Virus record (IMG/VR): IMGVR_UViG_3300039151_000187
Location: 1 to 33,000 of that record
DNA: 33,000 nucleotides
Reading direction: 5' to 3' (one strand)
DNA from: a virus
The translations under genes were made by a program, and so were the position numbers. A model generated the notes under the pieces. That model was not told the DNA's origin and did not search any database. It saw only the letters and a list, made by a program, of their open reading frames with translations. Shown in pieces: positions 1 through 9,709 of this stretch (positions within the stretch are counted from its first letter, which is position 1; every line of letters starts with the position of its first letter).

Positions 1-1
1 T

Positions 2-265
2 AGACGCGAGACAGGTATCTCGACCCATAACCTTGAATTGTTCTTGGATAATATTTATGAAGTCACAAAAGGGAGGAAACTAAATTTTGAATATCTTTTA
101 TTTGGAACCTTACCAAAATATAATAATATTTATAAAACAGATTCACCCACTCGTTACATGAAGGAAGGGAGTAAACAAGATCACTTTGAGGAGCGATTAG
201 AGATCGCTTTGGATAGTGAAAGCATCCAAAAAAAGCTAAAAGAAGTATTGCTGTTGTCACAATAG
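2..265 (+). CDS. HTH (XRE-type) regulator, C-terminal part, cut by window edge
   Basis: The reading frame is open from base 2 to a stop at 263-265, so about 87 residues of the C-terminal part are present and the start lies outside the window. The segment TGISTHNLELFLDN followed by GRKLNFEYLLFG resembles the recognition-helix and last-helix part of Cro/CI-type HTH domains, where a YLLFG motif closes the domain. A charged tail of about 45 residues follows. It could be the phage repressor or a host gene flanking the integration site; with the N-terminus missing I cannot decide. An inverted repeat related to the phage promoter box overlaps its stop codon. Confidence 0.4.
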   Translation, partial: RRETGISTHNLELFLDNIYEVTKGRKLNFEYLLFGTLPKYNNIYKTDSPTRYMKEGSKQDHFEERLEIALDSESIQKKLKEVLLLSQ

Positions 266-270
266 TGACA
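255..270. promoter_or_regulatory. Perfect inverted repeat TGTCAC-AATA-GTGACA, operator-like
   Basis: Six-base arms TGTCAC and GTGACA are separated by AATA and lie across the stop codon of the HTH fragment. The half site is the same as the core of the phage promoter box (TTGTCACACC) seen before five late transcription units. No CAnnTTTG box is found at the required distance on either strand, so this is more likely a protein binding site than another member of that promoter family. The functional reading is inference. Confidence 0.35.
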
Positions 271-307
271 CAAAACATTTTGTAACCCCTGTTATTACAG
301 TGTTGTT

Positions 308-328
308 TAAAATCCTGTCGCGATCACT
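308..328 (+). other. Possible attachment site half (tRNA 3'-end-like sequence)
   Basis: The stretch AAATCCTGTCGCGATCAC can be read as the 3' end of a tRNA: end of a T loop, T-stem 3' strand CCTGT, acceptor strand CGCGATC and discriminator A. No matching 5' part of a tRNA lies upstream, so this would be a duplicated 3' fragment, as left by tyrosine integrases that use tRNA genes. It is 73 bases before the integrase start, the usual place for att. Tentative: the second copy and the intact tRNA would be outside the window. Confidence 0.3.
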
Positions 329-400
329 TATAACCATCGCAACGGTTAATTTTAAAGGCTAGGGTTTTGATAAACAGACGTTTAACTTAACCCTTTTTTT

Positions 401-1585
401 ATGGTCACGACTACAATAAGCCTATTTAAACTTAAAAATGACACAAGTAATGACACAAAAAAAATCCTTGTGCCAATTACAACTCATTTTGCCATTAGAA
501 ACTATGTTAGAAAGACCGATGGCAGATCACCTCTAACTCTTCATGTATCCCAAAGTGGTAAAAGAAAGCGTATAGCGTTGGACCTACATACGTTTCACAA
601 AGAATGGAATCCCAAAAAAGAACGATGTAAGAAGGATCTAGATGTAAATCTGATTCTGGAAAATATCCAAAAAAGGATTACAGAAATTAAAACCCAATAC
701 CGGCTTAATAATTCCTATCTCACTTTAGACAAATTTTTATACGAATTTGAAAAGGGATTTAGTCGTTTCGATTTTATCGAATTCTACGAGCTTATGGTGG
801 AAGAACAATCCCATACTTACACCTCTGGAACCTACAGGCGGTATAAAAGTGTATGCAATAAGATGAAAGCTTACCAAAAGCAATGGTATTTTGCAGACAT
901 CACTGTCTCTTTTCTAGAGAGATATTGCAACCACCTCAGAAAAAGGAATCGAGAAAGCACAGTAATGGCTAACATGTCTGCTATAAGAAAGTTTCTCTAT
1001 GATGCTAAGAGAAATGAAATACAGATGCCTCTCAATATCCAAGATCTAAAAATCAAAGAAATAAAAACAGTCCCTACAACTCTGGAAGTAAAGGAACTGG
1101 AACTAATTTGGAAATATTATTTTTCAGAATTTATACCAAAATTTCAAAAGTTAACCGTTGGTTACTTTCTTATGAGCTGTTTTACTGGTTTAAGAGTTTC
1201 TGATCTACTTCAGATGAAAAGACAGAAAAAAGAAAGCCAGTATAAAATAATAAGTCAAAAAACACAAAAGCCAATCACCATTAATCTTTCAAAAAAAGCA
1301 CGAGTGGTTTTAGAAGAAGAACCCAAACTATTTATGGAAACCCTTACAGACCAGTACATGAATAAGAAGCTAAAGTTGGTAGGAACACATCTAGGCATCC
1401 ACAAGAACTTAACCATGCACGTGGGACGCCATACTTTCGCAACCAACTATATAAGAATGGGTGGCAACCAAACCGACTTACAAAACCTACTAGGCCATAG
1501 CTCTGGAAGAATGACAGAGAGATATATAAATATAGCTTATGAAGAATCGAGCAGAAACATAAACCTAATAGATAATATCTTTTAG
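401..1585 (+). CDS. int: Phage tyrosine integrase
   Basis: Site-specific recombinase of the tyrosine family, 394 residues, as expected for Bacteroidetes phage and transposon integrases. An N-terminal arm-type DNA-binding domain (about 30-110) and a SAM-like core-binding domain (about 120-215) precede the catalytic domain. The full catalytic set is visible: Arg265 in TGLRVSD, probable Lys287, His340 and Arg343 in HVGRH, His366 in LLGHSS and the nucleophile Tyr375 in MTERYIN. It should cut and join DNA at the attachment site for integration and, with a helper, excision. It is the only gene of the left end on the plus strand and its stop codon overlaps the stop of the convergent tail gene by four bases, with no terminator between them. 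The ATG at 401 follows a T-rich leader. Intact and probably active. Confidence 0.95.
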   Translation: MVTTTISLFKLKNDTSNDTKKILVPITTHFAIRNYVRKTDGRSPLTLHVSQSGKRKRIALDLHTFHKEWNPKKERCKKDLDVNLILENIQKRITEIKTQYRLNNSYLTLDKFLYEFEKGFSRFDFIEFYELMVEEQSHTYTSGTYRRYKSVCNKMKAYQKQWYFADITVSFLERYCNHLRKRNRESTVMANMSAIRKFLYDAKRNEIQMPLNIQDLKIKEIKTVPTTLEVKELELIWKYYFSEFIPKFQKLTVGYFLMSCFTGLRVSDLLQMKRQKKESQYKIISQKTQKPITINLSKKARVVLEEEPKLFMETLTDQYMNKKLKLVGTHLGIHKNLTMHVGRHTFATNYIRMGGNQTDLQNLLGHSSGRMTERYINIAYEESSRNINLIDNIF

Positions 1586-3555
1586 GCCTCAGTTTCTATA
1601 TCAACCTCGGTGAAATCTTTATCTACAATCCTTACTATAAGTTGCTTAATGAAATGATTCTGGCCATAAGCAAAGCTTTTCTTTCTTACACTTAAGGAAA
1701 GAGCCTCTTCAATAGACATAACATTGGACCATTTAAAGGTTTGGCTAAATAACCGGAACCTTAACCAATCTCTATGGTCTTCTTCGAACACACTTGGAAT
1801 AAGTAACGAAGTGGGATCTAAAGAAAAGTTACCAATTACAGAATCATCGTCATGGTAAAAAACTGAAATAACGCTTTGGTGATTATCTTCATAAAATGTA
1901 GAGGTAAGACCATCGACAAGCTTGTTAAGAACAGGAAAGAGACCAATATTTATCTCTTGAGTATTTTCATCTTTTTGAAAGCCTTCTGTTTGTGCGCCTT
2001 CTCTAGAAAATAACAGCTTCTTGTAATCTAAATCATCTTGTTTTTCTTGAAATTGAAGTAAGAAGGATTTTTTTTCATTTGGCTCGCGCGTAGGAAACCT
2101 AACTTCTGTGTGCCTCAGATCTTGTGATGCTGGCAGATTAATAGACTCTGTAATCTTATTCATTATAACCTCATGGTTGTTTATATCTACCGTAATATCC
2201 AAATTCCGCCAAGCCATTACTGCCTTTACCAAATCTCCAAAGGTTTTGTCGGGCATCGTCTCGCTAAGCTTTACTTTATTGGATATATTAAGAGCTGGCA
2301 CAAAGACACCAAATTCACGGCTTGCGATTTTTGTTAGTGAAAGGTCTACAATAGATGTTTCAGTAACAGTTGACTGAGTTTCAAGAGCGCCCTCTTCAAA
2401 AGTAAAACAGCTAACACCATATATTTTTAAGTTTGTTGGAGTAGTTGTAAAAAGATTGAATTCTATAGAAATAGTTTCGAATTTTCTCAAAGGGAGAACA
2501 AACGGATCGTTATTCATAGAATATAATAAATTATCTCCAATATATATCCTTACATCAGAATCTAAATAATGTTCACTAAAAAGAGTAACATTTCCAGCTA
2601 AAATATATTTACCTGGTTCGTTAAGTTCAATACTTCTATAATACCAACCTTCAGATATTAATCCGGGGAAACGTTGATTAAGTAATAAATTTTGAATTGG
2701 AATTGGGACACCAGACCAATCTATGTTAATTACAAATTCACCATTATTATGATCCAAACCATAGGATTCATGACCTGTGTCTATATCGACAAAGGCAGTT
2801 AAATCTAGTGTGGTAATAGAAATGTCTTGTTGATTTCCAGAAAAGTTAATATAGTATTCAGAAATCTTTCCAAATAGTAGCTTTTGAAGCTTATCGTCTG
2901 CTAGTATGTCACCAGAGAGAGTAAACCCAGCATCTTCAAAACCAACTTGGAGAACATGCAATACATAAGGAAAAGGTTGTAATACTGTCCTGTTTAAAGC
3001 TGTATTTGTTTCGGTATTAAATGTGTTTTCGACAAATTGTTCATCTTCAAATAGGTTAATAACCCCTTCAAAAGCGTCAAACCTTCCAAAATCGTTATCC
3101 AGAATATCTAGTGGCACTAAGACAGCAGGATATTTATAATTACTTTCTGGCCAATAAGTTTCGGTAAGGCTATTGGCATCTTGCCGTAAACCAAATACAT
3201 CTTTATCCTCTAGGGGTAATCTACTTAACTCTTTAGAGAAATTGGGGTATTCATCAAAACCATATTTAAAACTAAGATCTATCTGTAAACCTGTAATTTT
3301 TTCAATAGATAAAACAGCGTCATAAGAGGTATTCATCTTATATATTTTAACATCAAAAGTGCTAGATTCTATTTGAGAATTAAGATGTGATATCATGTTA
3401 AATACTTGGTCTAGCTCCTTGGTAAGAATTATCGATATAGGCAAAGTAAAGTTGATAGAGACCCCATCCACAAACCATTGGTTCTGCTCGGTAAAATCAA
3501 GATTTTTATCTAATAGATTTATCTGAAAATCTTTATGAATAATTTTGTAAATCAT
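1582..3555 (-). CDS. Large tail protein (baseplate or tail-tip type)
   Basis: A 657-residue protein, the last gene of the tape-measure transcription unit. It starts inside the end of the previous tail gene (23-base overlap), which implies translational coupling. I see no enzyme motif; the sequence is rich in beta-strand-like stretches and aromatic residues. Its place directly after the tape measure and the distal-tail-like protein, together with its size, points to a tail-tip or baseplate component of a flavobacterial siphovirus, but that rests on gene order and not on a recognised domain. Its stop overlaps the integrase stop by four bases. Confidence 0.65.
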   Translation of the reverse strand: MIYKIIHKDFQINLLDKNLDFTEQNQWFVDGVSINFTLPISIILTKELDQVFNMISHLNSQIESSTFDVKIYKMNTSYDAVLSIEKITGLQIDLSFKYGFDEYPNFSKELSRLPLEDKDVFGLRQDANSLTETYWPESNYKYPAVLVPLDILDNDFGRFDAFEGVINLFEDEQFVENTFNTETNTALNRTVLQPFPYVLHVLQVGFEDAGFTLSGDILADDKLQKLLFGKISEYYINFSGNQQDISITTLDLTAFVDIDTGHESYGLDHNNGEFVINIDWSGVPIPIQNLLLNQRFPGLISEGWYYRSIELNEPGKYILAGNVTLFSEHYLDSDVRIYIGDNLLYSMNNDPFVLPLRKFETISIEFNLFTTTPTNLKIYGVSCFTFEEGALETQSTVTETSIVDLSLTKIASREFGVFVPALNISNKVKLSETMPDKTFGDLVKAVMAWRNLDITVDINNHEVIMNKITESINLPASQDLRHTEVRFPTREPNEKKSFLLQFQEKQDDLDYKKLLFSREGAQTEGFQKDENTQEINIGLFPVLNKLVDGLTSTFYEDNHQSVISVFYHDDDSVIGNFSLDPTSLLIPSVFEEDHRDWLRFRLFSQTFKWSNVMSIEEALSLSVRKKSFAYGQNHFIKQLIVRIVDKDFTEVDIETEA

Positions 3556-5752
3556 TGGTAGGGTTTATTTGGAATTCAACATCATACTGGTAAAGATCTA
3601 AGTCTGAATCGTAATTAACCATATTATAAGCCATTGGTACAAGCTCGACTAGAGGTTCTGTAGAATTGCCCAAGAGCCAACAGTTTTTTGAATTTTGGAC
3701 CTGCTCTAAATAAATCTGATTGCTTGCGGGTATATAGCCAGTGTTCATCACTAAAGTTAAAGTTCTAAGAGATTTTTCATTTTTAATAGATTCTACAAGA
3801 TTTATAACATCCTTGGATTGTATAATCTCATTTTCTGAAGAGAATCTCCAATCACCGCAAAAATCAAAAAGCTGAGGAACGCTATACTCGTCTTCGTAAA
3901 CCACTTGGTTAAAGCTTTTTCCCTCTGGGTATACAATAAAGCTTACTCGCTGTGCAAATTTCTTAATAAAACCGATTTCTTTAGGATGAAATTGGTAGAT
4001 GATCTCATCACCTATCTCAAATTTAGAAAATTCTACAAGCAGGCCATAAAGTCTTTCGATTTTAATTTCTTCTTCATAAGAATCATGTAGTTTTCCGTTT
4101 TTAAATATTTCTAAAACAACTTTTTCCCTGGTAACAAAATTGATAAGTCTAAATGATGATTTGGTTACTTTTTGCTCTACGTCTTTATCTCTAAGAAGAG
4201 CCAAGTTTTCCTCAAAAAAGGGATTACGACCAGTTATAAAACGGATTAATTTATTCTCTTGCTGGTCAACAAGAGAATTATCTGAAGCATTGTAGAGTCT
4301 GCATTTTACATTTACGGATGAAGGCTTATAATATTCTATAAGGTTAGTGTTTATTCCTTGTTGTAAAATATTTCCAAGTAGCTTAAAAACAGAATTTGCA
4401 TCAAGACTTCTAAGAGATCTCTTGACGATCTCACCGATATGTATCTCTGCTTTATTCTCAAAAAAACCAATTCTGTATTGAAAATTTTTTGGTAAAGTAG
4501 TAGCGTAAGGATAACCTATTGGCGAGACTTCTACATCTACTGTAACATAGCTTTCTTGTGGCGAATTATTGTAAACTCTACTAATTGCTGTGTTTTCATC
4601 TGTAAAATTAAGCCCAGACTTAGACAGACCAATTTCAAAACGCTCGGCAACCTTAAGCCTTACAGGGATCTTATACTCTTCTTCATTTGCAGTAAGTACT
4701 ATATCATTTTCGTATAAACCAGGAGGCAAATACTCTTGATCAATAAGGTGGACCACAATTTCAAAAGAATTGGTTCCAGAATAATGAGATAGAGATAACC
4801 AAGAAGGGGAACTTAAACTCCAACTTCCTGTTCCATCGATTTTTAAAAATTGATATATGTCGATTTCTGTACCAAGAACAACCAGAAAATTAAGCATTTG
4901 CGGCTGAAATGTAAATTCAGGACTACTGGAAACCATAATATCTCCAGTTAAGGACTTTCTACCCGCATAATTATTGCCAAAATAAACGTCTAAAACACTT
5001 TCTGAGGTTCTTAACTCATCCACTCTGGCATCTGCAGACTCTTTGAGTTTAATTTGCAATTGTGAGGTGTTGGTGTATCTGTAAGCTGTTCTGCCTAACC
5101 ATGTAATAGGATTGGGTACAGTATCCCCAACTAATTCAAAATCATTTTGAAGAGTAACCAAAACGCCTGGTCTAGAATACAGCATTGCAGTTACGACCGG
5201 TCTTTCTGTTTCGCCAAGAATATAATTAAAATTAACGACACTTGGATTAAGATAGAAATTACCAGCATCTACTTTTTGAACAGCAATGCGGATATATACG
5301 CTATATAAATTCTCCCACTCTCCTGTAGATATTCTATTACCTTGAATAATGTAACGCATTACAATATCTAATTTGTTGTCACTATCGGCAGTAGAATCTT
5401 CGAGATCTTCATAAGAAAAAACATCTTCGAAAACTAAATTGTCTTCATCTATAATAACTCCTTCTTGTGAAATATCACTGGTTAAAATAATATGCTCGAA
5501 AGAAGAATTAGACCCAAACTTTAAAGATTTAATTTTGTATTGTGAATAAACTGTGTTACCAAGAGTAATGTTGTAATTGGGTAGCGTTATAACATTGGTT
5601 TTATCGGGGATCTCTTGGTTAGTACCAGGGAAAAAATAAAATGTATTCTCATCTGGAAAACCATACATTGAAAAATGCCAATTGGTTCTTGTAATCCCTC
5701 CTAATGGGTCAAAATCTGTTATAACTGGGGTAAGGTCTGGATAGTATGGCAT
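3533..5752 (-). CDS. Minor tail protein with BACON-like domain
   Basis: 739 residues, three bases downstream of the tape measure gene. Residues about 284-368 look like a BACON/Ig-type beta sandwich: a PQMLNF start, PSWLSLS followed by SGTNSFEI, and a LYENDIVLTAN strand ending IPVRLKV. A second related strand pattern starts near 168 (LNPSVVNFNY). Such domains are common in tail and carbohydrate-binding proteins of Bacteroidetes phages. Position after the tape measure suggests a distal tail or tail-tip role, perhaps contacting the cell surface. No catalytic motif is visible. Assignment to the tail is firm from context; the exact role is inference. Confidence 0.65.
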   Translation of the reverse strand: MPYYPDLTPVITDFDPLGGITRTNWHFSMYGFPDENTFYFFPGTNQEIPDKTNVITLPNYNITLGNTVYSQYKIKSLKFGSNSSFEHIILTSDISQEGVIIDEDNLVFEDVFSYEDLEDSTADSDNKLDIVMRYIIQGNRISTGEWENLYSVYIRIAVQKVDAGNFYLNPSVVNFNYILGETERPVVTAMLYSRPGVLVTLQNDFELVGDTVPNPITWLGRTAYRYTNTSQLQIKLKESADARVDELRTSESVLDVYFGNNYAGRKSLTGDIMVSSSPEFTFQPQMLNFLVVLGTEIDIYQFLKIDGTGSWSLSSPSWLSLSHYSGTNSFEIVVHLIDQEYLPPGLYENDIVLTANEEEYKIPVRLKVAERFEIGLSKSGLNFTDENTAISRVYNNSPQESYVTVDVEVSPIGYPYATTLPKNFQYRIGFFENKAEIHIGEIVKRSLRSLDANSVFKLLGNILQQGINTNLIEYYKPSSVNVKCRLYNASDNSLVDQQENKLIRFITGRNPFFEENLALLRDKDVEQKVTKSSFRLINFVTREKVVLEIFKNGKLHDSYEEEIKIERLYGLLVEFSKFEIGDEIIYQFHPKEIGFIKKFAQRVSFIVYPEGKSFNQVVYEDEYSVPQLFDFCGDWRFSSENEIIQSKDVINLVESIKNEKSLRTLTLVMNTGYIPASNQIYLEQVQNSKNCWLLGNSTEPLVELVPMAYNMVNYDSDLDLYQYDVEFQINPTNDLQNYS

Positions 5753-5755
5753 TAT

Positions 5756-8700
5756 TTATAATTTTGAAGATTCTTTTCTTTTTTTGAATTTATCTAAGGC
5801 TTCTTGAAGTTCCCTGGCATTGGACTCATTGGCAATAACTTTGGCAATGATGCCATCTTTAATGAGAGTATCGAGTAATTTAGAATTTTTACTAACCATT
5901 ATAAAAAGGGCATTAAGTAGCTCATCATTTTTACTTGTAGAGCTGTCTTCTTTATAAAAACCATCTTGAAAGCCACGAACTGTAGACAGCTGTCTATTAA
6001 GAGTTTCCTTAAGATCTGGTGTAAGCTTGGCATAATCACCACCAGTAATAATCATTTCTGGAGCTCGCTTTCCTTCTTCTCCAGCAAGAAACATAGTGGG
6101 CTGGTTTACAATACCAGATCTAGACATACCACCGTTCACGGCATTAAACATCTTGCCATCTTGCTCACGCTTTACAGGGAATTTTTCCCTGTAAAAGCCT
6201 TCTTCATAACCTGGTGTAGATAATACCATTGCTGCTTGTGCAACACCCAAAGCAGAAACAAAACCCGTAAGTATACCTGCACTAATACCAAAATCAAACT
6301 TTGGTACTTGCGCCCAAATACTCATAATAGCCTGGGCAGTATTTATAGCAATGGAAGCAAGAGCCATAGTTTGTTCACGCTCTGCCTGTTTCTTAGCAAG
6401 CTCTTCTTTTTTCTTTTCAAGATCTAGATCCATATTAGCAACAGCATCGTTATACTGCCGCTCATTAATATATCCTGAGTCTAGTCTATCCTTAAGAATC
6501 TGCTTTTCGCGATTGTTATTTTGCTCAAGCTGTTGCATCCTAGCGTTTTCATTTTTGCTACGCATATTGGAAAACATAGCAAAAGCATTATTAGCTGCGG
6601 CTGCTACCATTACAACACTTTCTAGAACATTCTCTAGGTTACTGAAATTGGTAAACATCGTATCATATTGCTCCGGTGTAAAGCCAAGGATATCTGTATT
6701 ACCACCTAGACCTAGATCGCCAAGGGCATCTCCTTGGCCACCATTACTCATTTGAGCTAGGAGAAGATTAATTTGTGAAATCTCTAAACCTAAGACCTTG
6801 AGTCTAGCTACAATTTGATTCTTTTGTTCTTCTGTAAGAAGTTCAATATCAAAACCTTTGAAGGTATCTGTGTCTGTTATATTTTGAATGTATCCTTTAA
6901 GCTCTTGGATATGAGCTTTCTCTTTTGCTAGATCCTCTCTTCTAAATTCATCTTTAAGCTTAAGAGTATCTTCCTCTGAACTTGCTACAGCCCTTAATTT
7001 TTCATTACGAGCTTCTTGTATTAAAACTTGCTCTTGCAAATATTGATCTTCTCTAAGTCTTACTTCATCCTCAATTCCATCACTAAATATTTGGGATCTC
7101 TTTTGCTGATGAATTTCATCTTGGGTTTCAATATTTTTATTGATCTGCTCATTTTGAAGAAGTAGCCTATTGGCTTGCTTTATTTTCTTCTTATTTTTAA
7201 GGTCTTCAATTTGTTCCTGTGAAACCAGCTGGCCTTCTAAATCTTCTATTGCTCTCTTATTTCTCAAATCTTCAATAGCTAATTCTTTTTCTAGGCCTTC
7301 TTGCATGACCTCCAACATAGAATCTTGATTATCTCTAGTTAATTGTAATAGTTGATCTGCAAATTGCTTTTCAGAATTAAGACTGTCTTGGTTGTTTTGT
7401 GTGGTTCTCACGCGTTCCCATTTGCCATTTTTATAGACAAATGAAATATCACCTATTTTCTTGGTTTCACCTTCTTTTGGTCCAGTACTGCCTTGTGAAG
7501 GATTAAAAAAAGCTTCGACATCTTCAGGATCAAAATTAAGATCTTTTAGTTTTTGGATTAAATCATCTCTACTTTCTATTTGCTCACTCAGACCTAAATT
7601 TATTTCTGATAATTGTTTTCTAGCGTCATTCAATTCCTGTATGCCAGGCAAAGAATTGAAAGCAGATGCGGATGCATTAACACGATTAGAGTCGGATTGA
7701 AGGGCACCACGACCACCATCTGGATTTAATTTTCTAAAGTTTTTTAATCTAAGCTCTACTTCTCTTTGAGCTATTTTTTGTTCCTCTTTTCTACTCTCAA
7801 TAGAATCCTTAGCACCTTGCAATCTAGAGGCTAATGTCGAAGCTTCTTCATCTGCTTGTAGTCTTTTTAGCTTTATCTGTTCTTTTACGGCTTCAGTATT
7901 AAGCTTAAAGGCACCAGTCTCTTCATCTATCATTAATACAGATTCACCAAGACGATCTTTAAGAAGCAAAGTAATAGTTTCTAACCTTTCCTTCACTTCT
8001 ATTGTAGGCTCAACACCATCCTTGGTTAACTCTTTGTATTCTTGTAATAGTCTAGAACTTTCCCTGGCTAACGATCTATTGTTTTGAGCGGCCTTAAATG
8101 TTTGCACATTTTGTTTTTCAAAAGCTTCAGACACATCATCTACAATTCCAAACAGATCTGCAAAACCACGAATAAAACCTTCAAGTGGAGCTTTTAATCC
8201 TGCTAAAAAACCATTTAAAGACTTATTAATTTTCTCTATAACAGCAGCAAAATTTTGATTTTTCAGGTTGTACTCATTAGTAAGAGATGTATTTTCTCTT
8301 AAGGCTACGCCAGCTTGTTCTTGTCTTTTTCTTAAAAGTTCTGTATTACTAGCAAGAGCTGCTATAGCTTGCATACCTCTAGTCCCTCCTAGTTCTATAC
8401 CTTCTAGACGTTTGGCCATGGTTTCCATGGAGGGATTGCCTTTGTTAATCCCCTCCAGAAAAACGATAAGCGCTTCGTTGGCATCTTCTTCTAAAAGTTT
8501 GGAAAACTCTGCTATGGAAAGACCTGCTATACTGGCAAAGTCACTCACGTTTTCACCCATAGAAAGCAAGGTTTTGTTAATAGCAGTAGCAGAAATTTCG
8601 CGGCTTTGCCCAAGCTCATCAAAAGCTGCAGCTAGACCCACTATTTTATCAGCTTGTATATCTGCAAGGTCTGAGACCCCAGCAGTACGCTTCATGAAAT

Positions 8701-9628
8701 CTACAAGAAAATCGGCGGTATTGGCACCAGAAGCAGATATTTCATTAATGGCAGAGCCTAAAGACTGCATAGACTTTTCAAAATTTCTTCCAGTCTGCTC
8801 ACCAACTTGAAAAATGTTGGTCATTTTCCCAACCTCTCGTATGGCCTCATCGGACAGATCGTCGCCCAAAGCAACCTTCATTTCGTTAGCACTTTCTACA
8901 AAACCTCTAATATTTTCAACACCTCTTATTCCTAGACGCCCTGCTTCTTCCGAAAGGGCAAGGAGCTCCATACGGGTACTTCTTGTATCAAAATCTCCAA
9001 AACTTTTGGTAAGATCCTCAACTTCATCTTTAGTAAGGCTTGTCGTTTTTTGAACATTGCTTTGAGCGTCTGCCAATTCAGAATTAAAATCGATAACTCT
9101 TTGTATAGAAAAGACAATACCGGTAAGACCAGCAATAACTGAAACTCCTAAGGCTGTATAACGGTTAAAACCATCTGCTAACCCACGAAGAGAAAATTTA
9201 GCAGCATTGGCTTGAGTGGCGAGCTGTTTTATTCTAGAATTGGTTGCAGTAAGATCCAGTTGCAAACGTTTATACTCTGCAGATCCTGGTATCATATTTC
9301 GCAGCTGCAGTTTAAGCTGTGATGCACGCCTTTGCAATTGTGCCATGGTAAGACCAGTCACCCCTATTTGGTTTTGCAACTCTTTCATTCTGGCCTTATT
9401 GCCATCGAGAGTAGAATTGTTTTGTTTAATAGCGGCAGTAAGCTTCTTATACTCAGCAGTGTTTTGCTTACCCTGGGCGCGGAGTTTATCTCGCTCTGCT
9501 CTTAGGTTTTTGTTGGTAGCTGTAAGTTTCCTAGTATCAGAATCTAATTGTTGAAGCTCTTTTTGTGCTGGGTCCCCATTTATAATGATGGAAAACCTCA
9601 TTTCCTCGTCTACTACACGCTTTCCCAT
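5756..9628 (-). CDS. Tail tape measure protein
   Basis: 1290 residues, the longest gene of the window. Residues 20-145 are a charged coiled coil, 158-178 is a hydrophobic segment, and the region starting FNSELADAQSNVQKTT (about 181 on) is a TP901/PhageMin_Tail-type core. Long coiled coils of E/K/Q follow (about 480-980), then another hydrophobic helical stretch (TMALASIAINTAQAIMSIWA) and a Gly-rich C-terminal part. It sets tail length; by the usual rule of about 1.5 Angstrom per residue the tail would be near 190 nm. Several long plus-strand frames run through it antisense and are shadows. It is the first gene of its unit: a promoter of the phage family lies at 9645-9681, giving a leader of only about a dozen bases. 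Confidence 0.92.
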   Translation of the reverse strand: MGKRVVDEEMRFSIIINGDPAQKELQQLDSDTRKLTATNKNLRAERDKLRAQGKQNTAEYKKLTAAIKQNNSTLDGNKARMKELQNQIGVTGLTMAQLQRRASQLKLQLRNMIPGSAEYKRLQLDLTATNSRIKQLATQANAAKFSLRGLADGFNRYTALGVSVIAGLTGIVFSIQRVIDFNSELADAQSNVQKTTSLTKDEVEDLTKSFGDFDTRSTRMELLALSEEAGRLGIRGVENIRGFVESANEMKVALGDDLSDEAIREVGKMTNIFQVGEQTGRNFEKSMQSLGSAINEISASGANTADFLVDFMKRTAGVSDLADIQADKIVGLAAAFDELGQSREISATAINKTLLSMGENVSDFASIAGLSIAEFSKLLEEDANEALIVFLEGINKGNPSMETMAKRLEGIELGGTRGMQAIAALASNTELLRKRQEQAGVALRENTSLTNEYNLKNQNFAAVIEKINKSLNGFLAGLKAPLEGFIRGFADLFGIVDDVSEAFEKQNVQTFKAAQNNRSLARESSRLLQEYKELTKDGVEPTIEVKERLETITLLLKDRLGESVLMIDEETGAFKLNTEAVKEQIKLKRLQADEEASTLASRLQGAKDSIESRKEEQKIAQREVELRLKNFRKLNPDGGRGALQSDSNRVNASASAFNSLPGIQELNDARKQLSEINLGLSEQIESRDDLIQKLKDLNFDPEDVEAFFNPSQGSTGPKEGETKKIGDISFVYKNGKWERVRTTQNNQDSLNSEKQFADQLLQLTRDNQDSMLEVMQEGLEKELAIEDLRNKRAIEDLEGQLVSQEQIEDLKNKKKIKQANRLLLQNEQINKNIETQDEIHQQKRSQIFSDGIEDEVRLREDQYLQEQVLIQEARNEKLRAVASSEEDTLKLKDEFRREDLAKEKAHIQELKGYIQNITDTDTFKGFDIELLTEEQKNQIVARLKVLGLEISQINLLLAQMSNGGQGDALGDLGLGGNTDILGFTPEQYDTMFTNFSNLENVLESVVMVAAAANNAFAMFSNMRSKNENARMQQLEQNNNREKQILKDRLDSGYINERQYNDAVANMDLDLEKKKEELAKKQAEREQTMALASIAINTAQAIMSIWAQVPKFDFGISAGILTGFVSALGVAQAAMVLSTPGYEEGFYREKFPVKREQDGKMFNAVNGGMSRSGIVNQPTMFLAGEEGKRAPEMIITGGDYAKLTPDLKETLNRQLSTVRGFQDGFYKEDSSTSKNDELLNALFIMVSKNSKLLDTLIKDGIIAKVIANESNARELQEALDKFKKRKESSKL

Positions 9629-9644
9629 TTTTTGAACTTTTGCT

Positions 9645-9681
9645 CAAATTTGCGGTAATCGATAGGTTATAGGTGTGACAA
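9645..9681 (-). promoter_or_regulatory. Phage promoter P1 (tape measure unit)
   Basis: On the minus strand the box TTGTCACACC (9681-9672) is followed after exactly 19 bases by CAAATTTG (9652-9645), a variant of the Bacteroidetes -7 box TAnnTTTG. The ATG at 9628 is 17 bases further. The same two boxes with the same spacing occur at four other places, each before the first gene of a minus-strand unit. The upstream bases CACTTGTCACACC, and the TAACC just after them, also match P2. Confidence 0.75.
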
Positions 9682-9709
9682 GTGGTGAGAGATGGGCTGT
9701 GAAGTAATA

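Noticed and set aside
8268-8810. Plus-strand frames of up to 180 codons across the tape measure gene
   Set aside because: They are antisense to a long, clearly coding gene with tape measure features, have no promoter, and a composition (Ser, Leu, Ala, Arg) that reflects the opposite strand.
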